From positions 1 through 62,365 of the forward strand of contig CAZYQW010000063.1 of the NCBI GenBank assembly GCA_964649825.1: a stretch of 62,365 bases of DNA. The letters run 5' to 3'. Shown here piece by piece: positions 1 to 7,954 of the stretch. How positions within the stretch are numbered: the first letter of the stretch is position 1; each line of letters opens with the position of its first letter. This DNA comes from CAZYQW01 sp964649825 (lineage in GTDB: Bacteria > Planctomycetota > B15-G4 > JADJEK01). Below the pieces are notes generated by a model. That model was not told the DNA's origin. It did no database searches and saw only the letters and a program-made list of their open reading frames with translations. The position numbers were made by a program, and so were the translations under genes.

Positions 1-138
1 GGATTATCCGGAGGTCATCGTCGTCGCTGGCAAGGCGCGACGACGACCGCGTATTCGAGATACGTCGAGGAGGAGCAACGCAGCAAGCGATGACGAGGGC
101 CCCGGAGAAACGTCAACAACTCTGAATCACACCACTAG
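1..138 (-). repeat. Palindromic-ended repeat element A, copy 1 (cut by window edge)
   Basis: This is the reverse complement of the A element at 10131-10294, nearly base for base over about 137 nt, and it lacks the last ~25 nt because the window begins inside it. Its right end reads TCTGAATCACACCACTAG, the inverted partner of the left end of the 10131 copy. The centre contains a CGACGTAT / ATACG hairpin. No coding potential is seen. The final TAG is shared with the adjoining B element. Confidence 0.85.
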
Positions 139-300
139 CAGTCCGTGGTGAAAGTGCTTTCGAAGCGAGGCGAGGTCATCGCGACCGAGGTCGAGGCGCA
201 GGATCGCAGGCGTACTGGCTGTACGTCGAGGATCCTGCAACGAAGAGATCGGTCGCGAGGGCCCGCCGCAGCCGGAATGACTTTCACCACGGGCTGCTAT
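136..300 (+). repeat. Palindromic-ended repeat element B, copy 1
   Basis: A ~165-nt element with imperfect terminal inverted repeats: GTCCGTGGTGAAAGT at the left and ACTTTCACCACGGGCTGCT at the right. It is almost identical, in the same orientation, to 10292-10456, and inverted relative to 62153-62318. The centre has a GTAC-type hairpin around CTGGCTGTACGTCGAGGATC. It directly abuts element A through CTAG. It looks like a non-autonomous mobile (MITE- or REP-like) element; no transposase gene is in the window. Confidence 0.85.
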
Positions 301-607
301 GCCGCGTTGCAGGTCAGGGTGCGCCGGTGGACCGAGGCGGGAAGTCGCTCGCCGCTCTTCGAGCCCGCGAGAGCACGGACAACGGCCTTTGGAAAGCACC
401 GAACCTACGTCGCCGCGCCGCGTCTGACCCCCAGCGCTCCCCGCCCCGACGCAAAATCCAGCACCGCCGGCGACGCACACCGGCCGGGCTCGTCGCCTCC
501 GAGACCTCTTCGAGACCAAGTGGGGACGGCGCTACGAAATGACTTCGGGTCATGGCTACACCGGTCTTCCGACATCCCCAACTTGTACAAGGCGTCCGAA
601 CTTCAGG
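301..607. other. Intergenic, no gene recognised
   Basis: About 300 nt between repeat B and the end of the ankyrin-repeat gene. Several frames are open in both strands, but all are Arg/Pro-rich compositional artefacts with no domain and no convincing ribosome site. No terminator with a T-tract is visible. Confidence 0.5.
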
Positions 608-3007
608 CTACTCGTCATTGCCGATAGCAGGCGTTGATTCAAGAAGAGTCAAAATATCCGACTGACCAGTTTCCCGAGCAACGTCGATCGCAGTGCGTCC
701 TAGTCGGTCCGCCCCCTTAGGGTCCGCACCGGCCTTGAGCAACAAGTCGACAAGTGCGGTCGATCGACGCCGCACCGCACCTATCAGTGCGGGGCCTTCG
801 TGCAATTCATTGGCGTTGGGATCGGCTCCGCCTTCGAGAATGAACCGCACCAAATCGAGTGAGCCATGTTTCATCGCCTCCTGCAGTATCGACCGATTCA
901 CTGGCGCCCCGGAATCGACGGATGCGCCATTTCCGACCATGGCGCAAACAACCGGCACACGACCATATCGAACGGCGAGGGATAGGGCATGTTCGTCGTC
1001 CGTGAGGAGTCGAGTCGGATCAATCCGCGGGATCAAGTCGGTGGCGCGATCGTCCTCGCCCGAGAATAGCGCACATACGAACTCGAGTTCATCTCTACTC
1101 CAACTCGGTGGTAGTCGGGACCCGTGGGTGCAAAGGGTGTGGATGATCCGGCTGTCACCGCTCTTGAGCGCGTACGCAATCGGAAGTCGTCCCTGATGAT
1201 CCACGGCGTTGACGTCTGCTCCGTTTTCCACGATCAGCTCGACAAGTTCACGAAGTCCCTGCCGACAGGCGGCGTGGAGAAGCTCGCTGTACGCACCTGA
1301 TGAACTAACGTCCGCGCCCCGTCGAACGAGAATCGCCGCATTGATGGCGTTCAACCGACCGCGGCGCAATAGATCGAGTGTCTCATTAGCAACGTCGTTC
1401 GGACCGACTCCGGCGTCGATCATTCGCTCTAGCACGGATGCGGAGCCGCGGCACGCAACCATTGGGAAGGCGGACCGCAGAGACTCGGCGTTCACTTTTG
1501 GAGGCGCACGTTCATCCAAGATCGCGAGGGCAATCGAGTCATCGTGAGACGCCATGACTATCGCGAACGGCGTCTCGTCCCATACGTTTTCGTCAAATGG
1601 ATGCGCGCCAGCGAGTACGAGGCGGATCCACACGTCCACATTCTCAGTCACATGCAGCGGGTTGTTATTCCGCTCATCGCGGACATCGGGCACGGCTCCG
1701 AACCGGAGAAGCAGCTCGATCATTCGCACATCGCCCCGCCGACTCGCACAGTGAAGGACGCTCGGCCCGTACGGGCCCTCGATGATCGTGTTCGGATTTG
1801 CTCCTGCCGTCAGAAGTTCCCGTGCCGCGTCGTAGTGCCCTTCTTGGACCGCGCCTAACAACGGCGGCGCGCGTCCGCCATTCGGATCGCATCCGTGCGC
1901 GAGCAGCGCCTCGACTACGTCAACGTGACCATAGAACGCCGCGGTCCCAAGCGGAGTTCGCCCAACCCAGTCGAGGGCCGTCATCCAACAGCCGTTTTCG
2001 AGGAGGAAGCGCACGACACGGGTCCGCCCGTGCATGGCGGCGAGGTGAAGCCGCGACATCATCCGCGGGGTCGCGTTTCGTCCTACCGGACCCGACGTGG
2101 CGATTTCAGCGATCGCCGATTCGTCGTCTCGGTCCAGAATTGCAAGATAGAGGCCGATCCCAATGAACTTTGTGTCCGCGCTCGCGTGAGCGCCTGCATC
2201 GATCAAGAGGCGGGCGACGTCTTTGTTGCCGTGAAACAACGCGGCGTCCAGCGGTCCCATGCCAAAGGAGCCCGTCGGGCGGTCGGGTATCGGACAGCCA
2301 GCGCCGAGAACAAGCCGAACGGACATTGCGTCAACCGAGCCGGCGTCTGCTGCCTCCAACACCGTCTCACCAGCGTCGTCACGTGCGGTGGCATCCGCGC
2401 CGAGCTCCAGTAGCAGCCGCACCATTTGCGGCGTTCCTCGGCTCATGGCTTTGTGTAACGGTGTTGCGCCTCTCGTCGTGCGGGAGTTTATGTTCGCGCC
2501 GGATTTCACCAGGATCTCGACGAGTTCTGGTGAGCCCGCCCACACGGCTGCAAAAACCGGTGACTCCGGTGCGCCGTACGGTTGCTTGTCAACATCCGCT
2601 CCTGCGTCGATCAACAACTTCGTCAATGCGACGTCGCCCAGATCAATTGCATTTCGTAGCGGCGTGCGTCCGAACACTGTCCAAACGTTGATATCAGCTC
2701 CGCTACGCAGAAGTTCCCACGTGGCTCTTGCGTCTCCGGATTTGGTGGCGGCCAGTAACTCCATGCTGAGGTGTCGGGTTCCCGGAACTGCCTCGAAGTA
2801 GGGTAGTGCGACGAGTGTATCGTGTGCCGCCGCGGCGGCTCCAAGCGAAAGAATCAGCGCGACTACACGTATCGTCGTATTAGGCACCTGTGCTCGCCTC
2901 GTTAGCCAGTGGACCAATGTACGGAACTGGCCCGAAACGGAAGTACCGCCTCTCGCGGCATTCTCCCGATCCGGGTCGCCGGCTTGCTCGAAGTCGGAGC
3001 CGGTCAT
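608..3007 (-). CDS. Ankyrin-repeat protein, exported or membrane-anchored
   Basis: A 799-residue protein made almost entirely of ankyrin repeats from about residue 80 to 790, with recurring units such as TPLHKAMSRG, VRLLLELGADA and LIDAGADVDK. A hydrophobic segment (about residues 44-61) looks like a signal peptide or anchor. The ATG at 3007 overlaps the stop of the upstream metallopeptidase gene as ATGA, suggesting coupling. A GTG at 2887 preceded by GAGG would instead put the hydrophobic segment at the very N-terminus and is a serious alternative start. Ankyrin repeats bind proteins; no target can be read from the sequence. The coupling suggests it works with the protease, as substrate, inhibitor or adaptor (inference). 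Confidence 0.85.
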   Translation of the reverse strand: MTGSDFEQAGDPDRENAARGGTSVSGQFRTLVHWLTRRAQVPNTTIRVVALILSLGAAAAAHDTLVALPYFEAVPGTRHLSMELLAATKSGDARATWELLRSGADINVWTVFGRTPLRNAIDLGDVALTKLLIDAGADVDKQPYGAPESPVFAAVWAGSPELVEILVKSGANINSRTTRGATPLHKAMSRGTPQMVRLLLELGADATARDDAGETVLEAADAGSVDAMSVRLVLGAGCPIPDRPTGSFGMGPLDAALFHGNKDVARLLIDAGAHASADTKFIGIGLYLAILDRDDESAIAEIATSGPVGRNATPRMMSRLHLAAMHGRTRVVRFLLENGCWMTALDWVGRTPLGTAAFYGHVDVVEALLAHGCDPNGGRAPPLLGAVQEGHYDAARELLTAGANPNTIIEGPYGPSVLHCASRRGDVRMIELLLRFGAVPDVRDERNNNPLHVTENVDVWIRLVLAGAHPFDENVWDETPFAIVMASHDDSIALAILDERAPPKVNAESLRSAFPMVACRGSASVLERMIDAGVGPNDVANETLDLLRRGRLNAINAAILVRRGADVSSSGAYSELLHAACRQGLRELVELIVENGADVNAVDHQGRLPIAYALKSGDSRIIHTLCTHGSRLPPSWSRDELEFVCALFSGEDDRATDLIPRIDPTRLLTDDEHALSLAVRYGRVPVVCAMVGNGASVDSGAPVNRSILQEAMKHGSLDLVRFILEGGADPNANELHEGPALIGAVRRRSTALVDLLLKAGADPKGADRLGRTAIDVARETGQSDILTLLESTPAIGNDE

Positions 3008-4092
3008 TTCGAGCTGGGCAGGCCGTGGGCGCCTTGCTCGACGAACCGACGAACGTACGCGCTGTGAACGGTAACGGTGCGGCCGGAGCGGCTCCAGCCC
3101 GCTCCGCCGGCGCCATCGACAAAGCGGATCGTCACCTGTGAGTGCCAGTCAAAGCGCTTGACGGCCGACTCGACCTCGCTCGCCAGCCCGCCCGCGCACA
3201 AGCGATCGATGAACTCGCTGTCGGCGTCGTAGAGAACGCGCGCTTCGGCGGAGGCGGCGCCGTCCGGCATCCAGAGCGGGGTGAGCACGCGTCGCCAGGA
3301 CCGGCGAATCTCGGCGCCGTAGTCTCGGGCCTCCCTGATGTCCGCCTCTGACATCCCGACGACGGCGGCCACGCCCTGATATCTCTCCGGGTCGGCCGCC
3401 ACGGCGAGGGCGGCGATCTGATGGGCCCGCCGAGCGTCGTGATCGTGCTCACCACTCCAGTCCACGGCGGATGCCTCCCCGGCTTCGATCATGAGCGACG
3501 TGGTCCGCGCCGTGAGGACGTCGACGGCGCGATCTGGCATGTAGGTGGTGATGTAGTAGGTGGCGAACGCGTCCGCGACCGTCTCCTCGTTGCCAAGGAC
3601 CGGAATGTCGAACTCGCGGATGAGCGCGTGTCCGAGTTCGTGAAGGACGACGTGCAGGGTCACGTCCCTGGCGAACGCCGACACCTCGACGGCGTCGTGC
3701 GGTTCGGCCCGGGGCGAGAGCTCGCCGTCCCCGGTGACACCGTGCCTGCAGTTGCAGTGCTTGAACTTCTCGACTTCTGCGCCCAGGACGTCCTCGCCGA
3801 CCTTGAATTGCTCGGCGGCTGCCCGCAAGAGCTCCGGTGCGGTGGCATACCTTGTTTCCGCACCGGCCAAGAAAGACGCGACGCCCGGCTCGGGGCGATG
3901 CAGCCCCCGGATCAGCGCGTTCGAAACGATGTCCTTCATCATCCCTGCGAGCGTGAGATCGACGGAGCACTCGTGATTCACCGCGGGCTCCGGCTCCTGA
4001 GCGCTGGCCGGCGTCGACCATCCAAGGCCGAACACGGCGAATGCCGCCGCGGTCCAAGACAAAAGCGCAGGTTCCGACTTCCGTTTGGCCAT
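3004..4092 (-). CDS. Secreted DUF4344-type zinc metallopeptidase
   Basis: A 362-residue protein with a signal peptide (residues 1-32, ending PASAQ) that fixes the start at 4092, although the frame stays open to 4344. The zinc motif HELGH is at residues 151-155, followed about 15 residues later by GNEETVADAFA, whose Glu is the likely third ligand. This arrangement matches the DUF4344 family of putative metallopeptidases. Several Cys (CNC around 113-115) suggest disulfides after export. It probably hydrolyses peptides in the periplasm; the substrate is unknown. The stop overlaps the start of the ankyrin-repeat gene by four bases, so the two are probably one transcription unit. Confidence 0.8.
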   Translation of the reverse strand: MAKRKSEPALLSWTAAAFAVFGLGWSTPASAQEPEPAVNHECSVDLTLAGMMKDIVSNALIRGLHRPEPGVASFLAGAETRYATAPELLRAAAEQFKVGEDVLGAEVEKFKHCNCRHGVTGDGELSPRAEPHDAVEVSAFARDVTLHVVLHELGHALIREFDIPVLGNEETVADAFATYYITTYMPDRAVDVLTARTTSLMIEAGEASAVDWSGEHDHDARRAHQIAALAVAADPERYQGVAAVVGMSEADIREARDYGAEIRRSWRRVLTPLWMPDGAASAEARVLYDADSEFIDRLCAGGLASEVESAVKRFDWHSQVTIRFVDGAGGAGWSRSGRTVTVHSAYVRRFVEQGAHGLPSSK

Positions 4093-4625
4093 TTCTGATG
4101 ACTCCAGCCGTGCGACTCTGTCACCCAAAGCAAGATGCGAAGCGGCGAGCTTGGCCCGCATCGGCTCGAACGCGTCCAGTCGGTTCGAGTCTTCGACCAC
4201 CGTCGCTTCATCGTTGTCGAGTCTACCGCTTAACGCAGGGGATTCTGGCTTCGTCGCCGTGGGACGTGGAGCACGGTGCATTCGACCAGATGGACCGCGG
4301 GCGGCTCCGAGGCCGAGGCCAAGGTAGTTGCTGAACGAGTCCATGGTGGCGCGGAAACAACGAGAGTTCGTCGACGCGGGTGCGGCGTGCCGCGAGTTCG
4401 GGGTGAGTCCTGGGGAACCGCGTCGGATAACCGGTCGGCCCGCAGGTCGACGATTCCCGCGCGTCGCAACATCGCGTCCGGATCGAGGTTCGCGGCGAGG
4501 GCTCGGCCGCGCGGTCCGCCATCGTCGCGACCGTGCGCGTCCGAATGCGCAGCAAGCCGTTGCTCGAATGCTCGACCCGTTGCCGGAGCTCCCGGAGGCT
4601 GGCGTACCGGGTCAGCCCGACCAGG
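4093..4625. other. Intergenic stretch, possible decayed coding sequence
   Basis: About 530 nt between the metallopeptidase start and the stop of a decayed surface-protein gene. On the minus strand there are short stretches that read like helical protein (for example RYASLRELRQRVEHSSNG near 4590-4540) but they change frame and match no family I recognise. The promoter of the metallopeptidase gene should lie here; I cannot point to a clear -10/-35. Confidence 0.4.
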
Positions 4626-5344
4626 CTAATGGACCCGGATCGTCACCGGGTTCGTGAGGTAGCCGGGGAACGACGCCTTGGATCTCCGCGCCCTGGATCG
4701 ACACGTCGACTCCCGCCGGGAGGATCGTGAGCGGCACCGGCAGGACGTACGTGCGCTGGGCGTTCGTAAGCACCGGGAACACGAGGGTCAGCGTGGTCTG
4801 CAGCGAATACAGGTAGCCGGGAACGAGGGTTGGAGAGGTCGGGACCCCGGCGACGACGTACATTGTCGCGTTCGGTGTCGTCGACGTGAAAAGAAGCGGC
4901 AAGACGCTCCCGGCCAGGATGTCGGCGGGCTTCCACAGCGATGGCGTCACGTGGAGCGCGTTCTCCTTGAACGCGACCAGGTCGTCGTTCACGTAGATCG
5001 ATACGCAATGCTGGCCGGGTGAGATCGGGGTTCGCGAACGTCGCGGTCCGCCCCGCCGAAGAGCCGCCCGCCGATGATCCGACCTGGTCTCCGGCGCGCA
5101 CGGTGATCGTGCCGGCGGTCGGCAGGACGGCGCCCTGAATCACCAGGCTGGTGGATCCGGGGTACACGTCGGACATGGGCGAGGCCGACGTGATCGTCGC
5201 GACGGGCTCCCCGATGAAACTCCCGAATGGTTGGCCGATCGAAAGAGGTTCGACGAGGCATGGTTCGACGAGGCACCGTCGATCGAATTCACGGCATCGG
5301 TGCGCGGACACCGCCGACTTCCTCAGCGCGGCGTCGTCGCGCAA
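4626..5344 (-). pseudogene. Decayed secreted surface protein (two frameshifts, no N-terminus)
   Basis: On the minus strand one protein can be read only by changing frame twice. The first part (about 5230-5030) is IPT/TIG-like, with VATITSASPMSDVYPGST and IQGAVLPTAGTITVRAG. It continues in a second frame as SPGQHCVSIYVNDDLVAF through LTNAQRTYVLPVPLTILP, and ends in a third frame with GYLTNPVTIRVH followed by TAG at 4626-4628. The ending resembles the C-terminal strands of other secreted proteins in this window. The N-terminus and signal peptide are missing: the frame upstream of 5230 is not protein-like. This is best read as a truncated, frameshifted relic; sequencing error could explain one shift but not the missing start. 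Confidence 0.65.
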
Positions 5345-5744
5345 GCGGAGGAGAGGCGTTCACTCTCCACCCGACGTCGCAGCGCGACGGGCATGATCGC
5401 GTCCTGTTCGCGAGTAGCCGCACGGGGTCGCACGGGCTCGCAAGGTCGCATGGAGTTTCGCTTGGGCTGGCGCCAAAACGAGCCGGCGACCTCCAGCGTG
5501 CATGGCGAGCCGTCGACGGGCCGAGACCTCGAGTCCAGTGACAAGAGCGCGTGCGAGTCCTGCGCCGAGCGGGGACTCGACACGAGGTCACTCTGCCGCT
5601 GACTCGGCGCAACGAGCGGAGGCCTCCGGCGCTAGAATCCCCTGGCGACTACCGCAGCGGAGAACGTTGAAGCGTGATGGCACGGACCGTTGGGGGGGCG
5701 ATCAGCCGAGGTGGGCGCGGGATCGTCATCCGATTCACACACGC
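5345..5744. other. Region upstream of the TIR/SLOG module
   Basis: About 400 nt without a recognisable gene. The frame of the first TIR gene stays open back to 5502, but residues encoded before 5745 are Arg/Ser/Pro-rich and not domain-like. The module promoter is expected here; no clear sigma-70 hexamers stand out in this GC-rich sequence. Confidence 0.4.
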
Positions 5745-7007
5745 GTGAAGCCAGAGCTCACCACACAACAGGCGCCGGTCACGATCTACGTGGCGTGGCA
5801 CGCGCTGTCGGAAGACGCCGATGACCTGGCGCGCGCCATCTTTCGTTGGTTTCGCGGCGATCCCTATGATCTCGAGGCATGCGGCTCGGGCATCCCGGTG
5901 TTGTTCCGGGCCTGGCAGCCGGCATCGCCCATGGCGGTGCCGGTGGACCTGCCAAAGGCGGAGTTGGGCTGCGTTCGCGTGGTCGTGCCGCTCATCGACG
6001 AGCATCTCGCGGCGAGCCGGCAATGGCGCCACTTCGTGCACCGCTGCGTGGGACGCGCGCGCTACCGCGGGAACACCATCGTGTTCCCGGTCGCGCTGCA
6101 TCCCGGCGCCTACGAGATCGCCGGCGCGGTCGCCTCGCTCAACTTCGTGCGCGCCGACGGTGGCGACGCCGGGGCCGACGAGAGCGCTGAGTCGCGTCGT
6201 GCGCGCCGCGCCGTGCGGGTCTTGAACCAGCTCACCGACGCCATGGCGCGCCTGCTGGCCGCCAGCAACGGCGGCTTCCAGGTGCGTCAGTTCGATCGGC
6301 CGGCGGAGAAGATCTCGGTGTTCGTGAGCCACGCCAGGGAGGACGGCGCGCGCATCGCGGCCGCGCTGCGCGACGAGATCCAGGGGCGCGGTCAGCTCGC
6401 GGCGTTCTACGACGAGAACGATCTGGCATGGGGATTCGATTGGCGCAGCGGGCTCGACCAGGCGTTGCGCCAGGGCAACGCGCTGCTGCTCGTGGTACTG
6501 ACCGACCGGTACGCGAGCCGACCGTGGTGCCGCCATGAAGTGCGCACCATGCGTTCGATCCACACGTTGCCGGGCGACGCGGCGACCGACGCCCGGGTGT
6601 GCAAGCTCGCCCCCGTCGTGGTCGTGGATGCGCTACAGCAGCGTTCGCTGGATCACCTGCCCGATCTTGGGCCCGCGCCGGTGTTTCGTTGGCGGGATGG
6701 GTGCGCGTCCCAGATCGTCGACGCGATCGTGCGCCAGGTGCTCCAGTATGCTCATGACCTGCAGCGCGCCCAGTTCGTGGCCCGGCGGATACCGCACGAT
6801 CGGCGGCCGTCCACCTGGGTCGTGAACGGTACGCCCGACCTCCGGATCGCGGCCGAAGTCCGCATCATGGCGCAGCAGGCCAAAGTGCACGATCCGCGGC
6901 TGGTCTTCCCTGGACCTGGGGTCACCCGCGACACTATGGCCGATTGGCAGCGGTTGTTCCCGGAGATGGTGTTCCAACGCTTCGATGACGTCGAGATGCA
7001 ATGGTGA
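5745..7007 (+). CDS. Two-domain TIR protein, first gene of TIR-SLOG-TIR module
   Basis: A protein of about 420 residues counted from GTG 5745, chosen because the first domain begins directly after it; the open frame reaches back to 5502. Residues ~11-125 form a divergent TIR-like domain (VTIYVAWHAL, then IPVLFRAW and VRVVVPLIDEHL) whose W-containing helix reads QWRHFV, so the usual Glu is absent. Residues ~190-290 are a clear TIR domain: ISVFVSHARED, FYDENDL, and SRPWCRHEV with W261 and the candidate catalytic Glu265. A C-terminal ~110-residue region is unrecognised. TIR domains with this Glu commonly cleave NAD+ or make cyclic ADP-ribose-type signals; that role here is inferred. The gene overlaps the next by 7 nt, implying translational coupling. 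Confidence 0.8.
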   Translation: MKPELTTQQAPVTIYVAWHALSEDADDLARAIFRWFRGDPYDLEACGSGIPVLFRAWQPASPMAVPVDLPKAELGCVRVVVPLIDEHLAASRQWRHFVHRCVGRARYRGNTIVFPVALHPGAYEIAGAVASLNFVRADGGDAGADESAESRRARRAVRVLNQLTDAMARLLAASNGGFQVRQFDRPAEKISVFVSHAREDGARIAAALRDEIQGRGQLAAFYDENDLAWGFDWRSGLDQALRQGNALLLVVLTDRYASRPWCRHEVRTMRSIHTLPGDAATDARVCKLAPVVVVDALQQRSLDHLPDLGPAPVFRWRDGCASQIVDAIVRQVLQYAHDLQRAQFVARRIPHDRRPSTWVVNGTPDLRIAAEVRIMAQQAKVHDPRLVFPGPGVTRDTMADWQRLFPEMVFQRFDDVEMQW

Positions 7008-7954
7008 GCGCGAATCCTCTGGTTGCCCTGTCGGTCGGCAACGCCCCCGCCCAGATCGAGGGTGGCTACGGGCAGGAGCACCTTGCCGAAGCGCTGGTAC
7101 GCGTTGCCCGTCTGCTGTTGCGGCGCGGCTGCGATCTCGCCTATGGCGGGCGTCAGTCCTTCGGGTTCACCGAGGTGCTGCTGCAGTTGGTCCGCGCCGA
7201 GACGGGCAGCCTCGACGTCGGTGCCCGGGAGGTCCGGCGCAGCAGGGAACGGCGCCGCCTGGTCAGCTACGTGCGCTGGCCGCAGCATGGCGACCTGACG
7301 CCCGACCACCACGCACGTCGGCTGGGCGTCTGCCGGTTCGTGCTCGTCCCGCCTCCCGCCCTGCCGAAGCCACCTGCGGACGCGTCCGATGCAGCGCTCG
7401 GGCTGCTGCAGGACGGATTGAGCCTCAGCGCCATGCGCCGCGCGATGACCTACGGCGACATCCGGGACGTCGACGGAAAGAAGGTACCGCGCACGGCAGC
7501 GCGCCTGGTGCTCGGCGGCAAGGTCGATGGGTTCAGCGGACTGATGCCGGGCATTGCCGAAGAGGTGGCCTGGGCCTTGAAGGAATCGTCCTCCCATCCG
7601 GTCGCGGTGTTCGTGCTCGGGGGTTTCGGAGGCGCGGCCGCCGCCTTGGCGGACGGCTTCCGCTCCCGAACGCTGCCCGCGGAACTGGACCTGGACCGAC
7701 ATCGCGCAGGCGACGAAACCCTGCGCGACGCCCTGGAGGTCCTGGACGGCCGGACGTTCCGGCAGACGCGCGACACCTACCACCCGGAGCATCGCTATCG
7801 CGCGCTCCAGGACGCCTGCGCGCAGGGGGTGGCCGGACTGTCCCGGGGCAACGGCCTTCGCGACGAGGACAACGAGCGCCTGCTCGCCACGACCGATCTC
7901 GCCGAGGTCCTACGAGTGATTTCTCGGTCGCCCGTGCTGGACCGCCCGGCATGA
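7001..7954 (+). CDS. Stand-alone SLOG-domain protein (putative nucleotide sensor)
   Basis: A 317-residue protein with the glycine-rich Rossmann-like features of the SLOG superfamily: LVALSVGNAP at residues 7-16, LAYGGRQSFGFTEVL at 46-60, LGGKVDGFSGLMPGIAEEV at 171-189 and VFVLGGFGGAAAALADGF at 203-220. No transmembrane segment and no effector domain are seen. SLOG domains bind nucleotide-derived ligands; in Thoeris, the SLOG domain of ThsA senses the cyclic ADP-ribose isomer made by the TIR protein ThsB. Here the sensor is a separate polypeptide between two TIR genes. Start ATG 7001 overlaps the upstream gene by 7 nt, and the stop overlaps the next ATG as ATGA. The exact SLOG subfamily cannot be settled by eye. 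Confidence 0.75.
   Translation: MVSANPLVALSVGNAPAQIEGGYGQEHLAEALVRVARLLLRRGCDLAYGGRQSFGFTEVLLQLVRAETGSLDVGAREVRRSRERRRLVSYVRWPQHGDLTPDHHARRLGVCRFVLVPPPALPKPPADASDAALGLLQDGLSLSAMRRAMTYGDIRDVDGKKVPRTAARLVLGGKVDGFSGLMPGIAEEVAWALKESSSHPVAVFVLGGFGGAAAALADGFRSRTLPAELDLDRHRAGDETLRDALEVLDGRTFRQTRDTYHPEHRYRALQDACAQGVAGLSRGNGLRDEDNERLLATTDLAEVLRVISRSPVLDRPA

Noticed and set aside
1..300. Possible CRISPR array or direct-repeat locus
   Set aside because: The repeats are two different ~165-nt elements with inverted ends, not short regular repeats with spacers.
5345..5744. Start of the first TIR gene at 5502
   Set aside because: Residues encoded before 5745 are low-complexity Arg/Ser/Pro and precede the first domain strand without any ribosome site; kept only as an alternative.
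6985..7950. N-terminal extension of the third TIR-module protein
   Set aside because: The frame is open but lies over the SLOG gene and reads as Arg/Pro-rich noise; the TIR domain and the ATGA overlap support a start at 7951.
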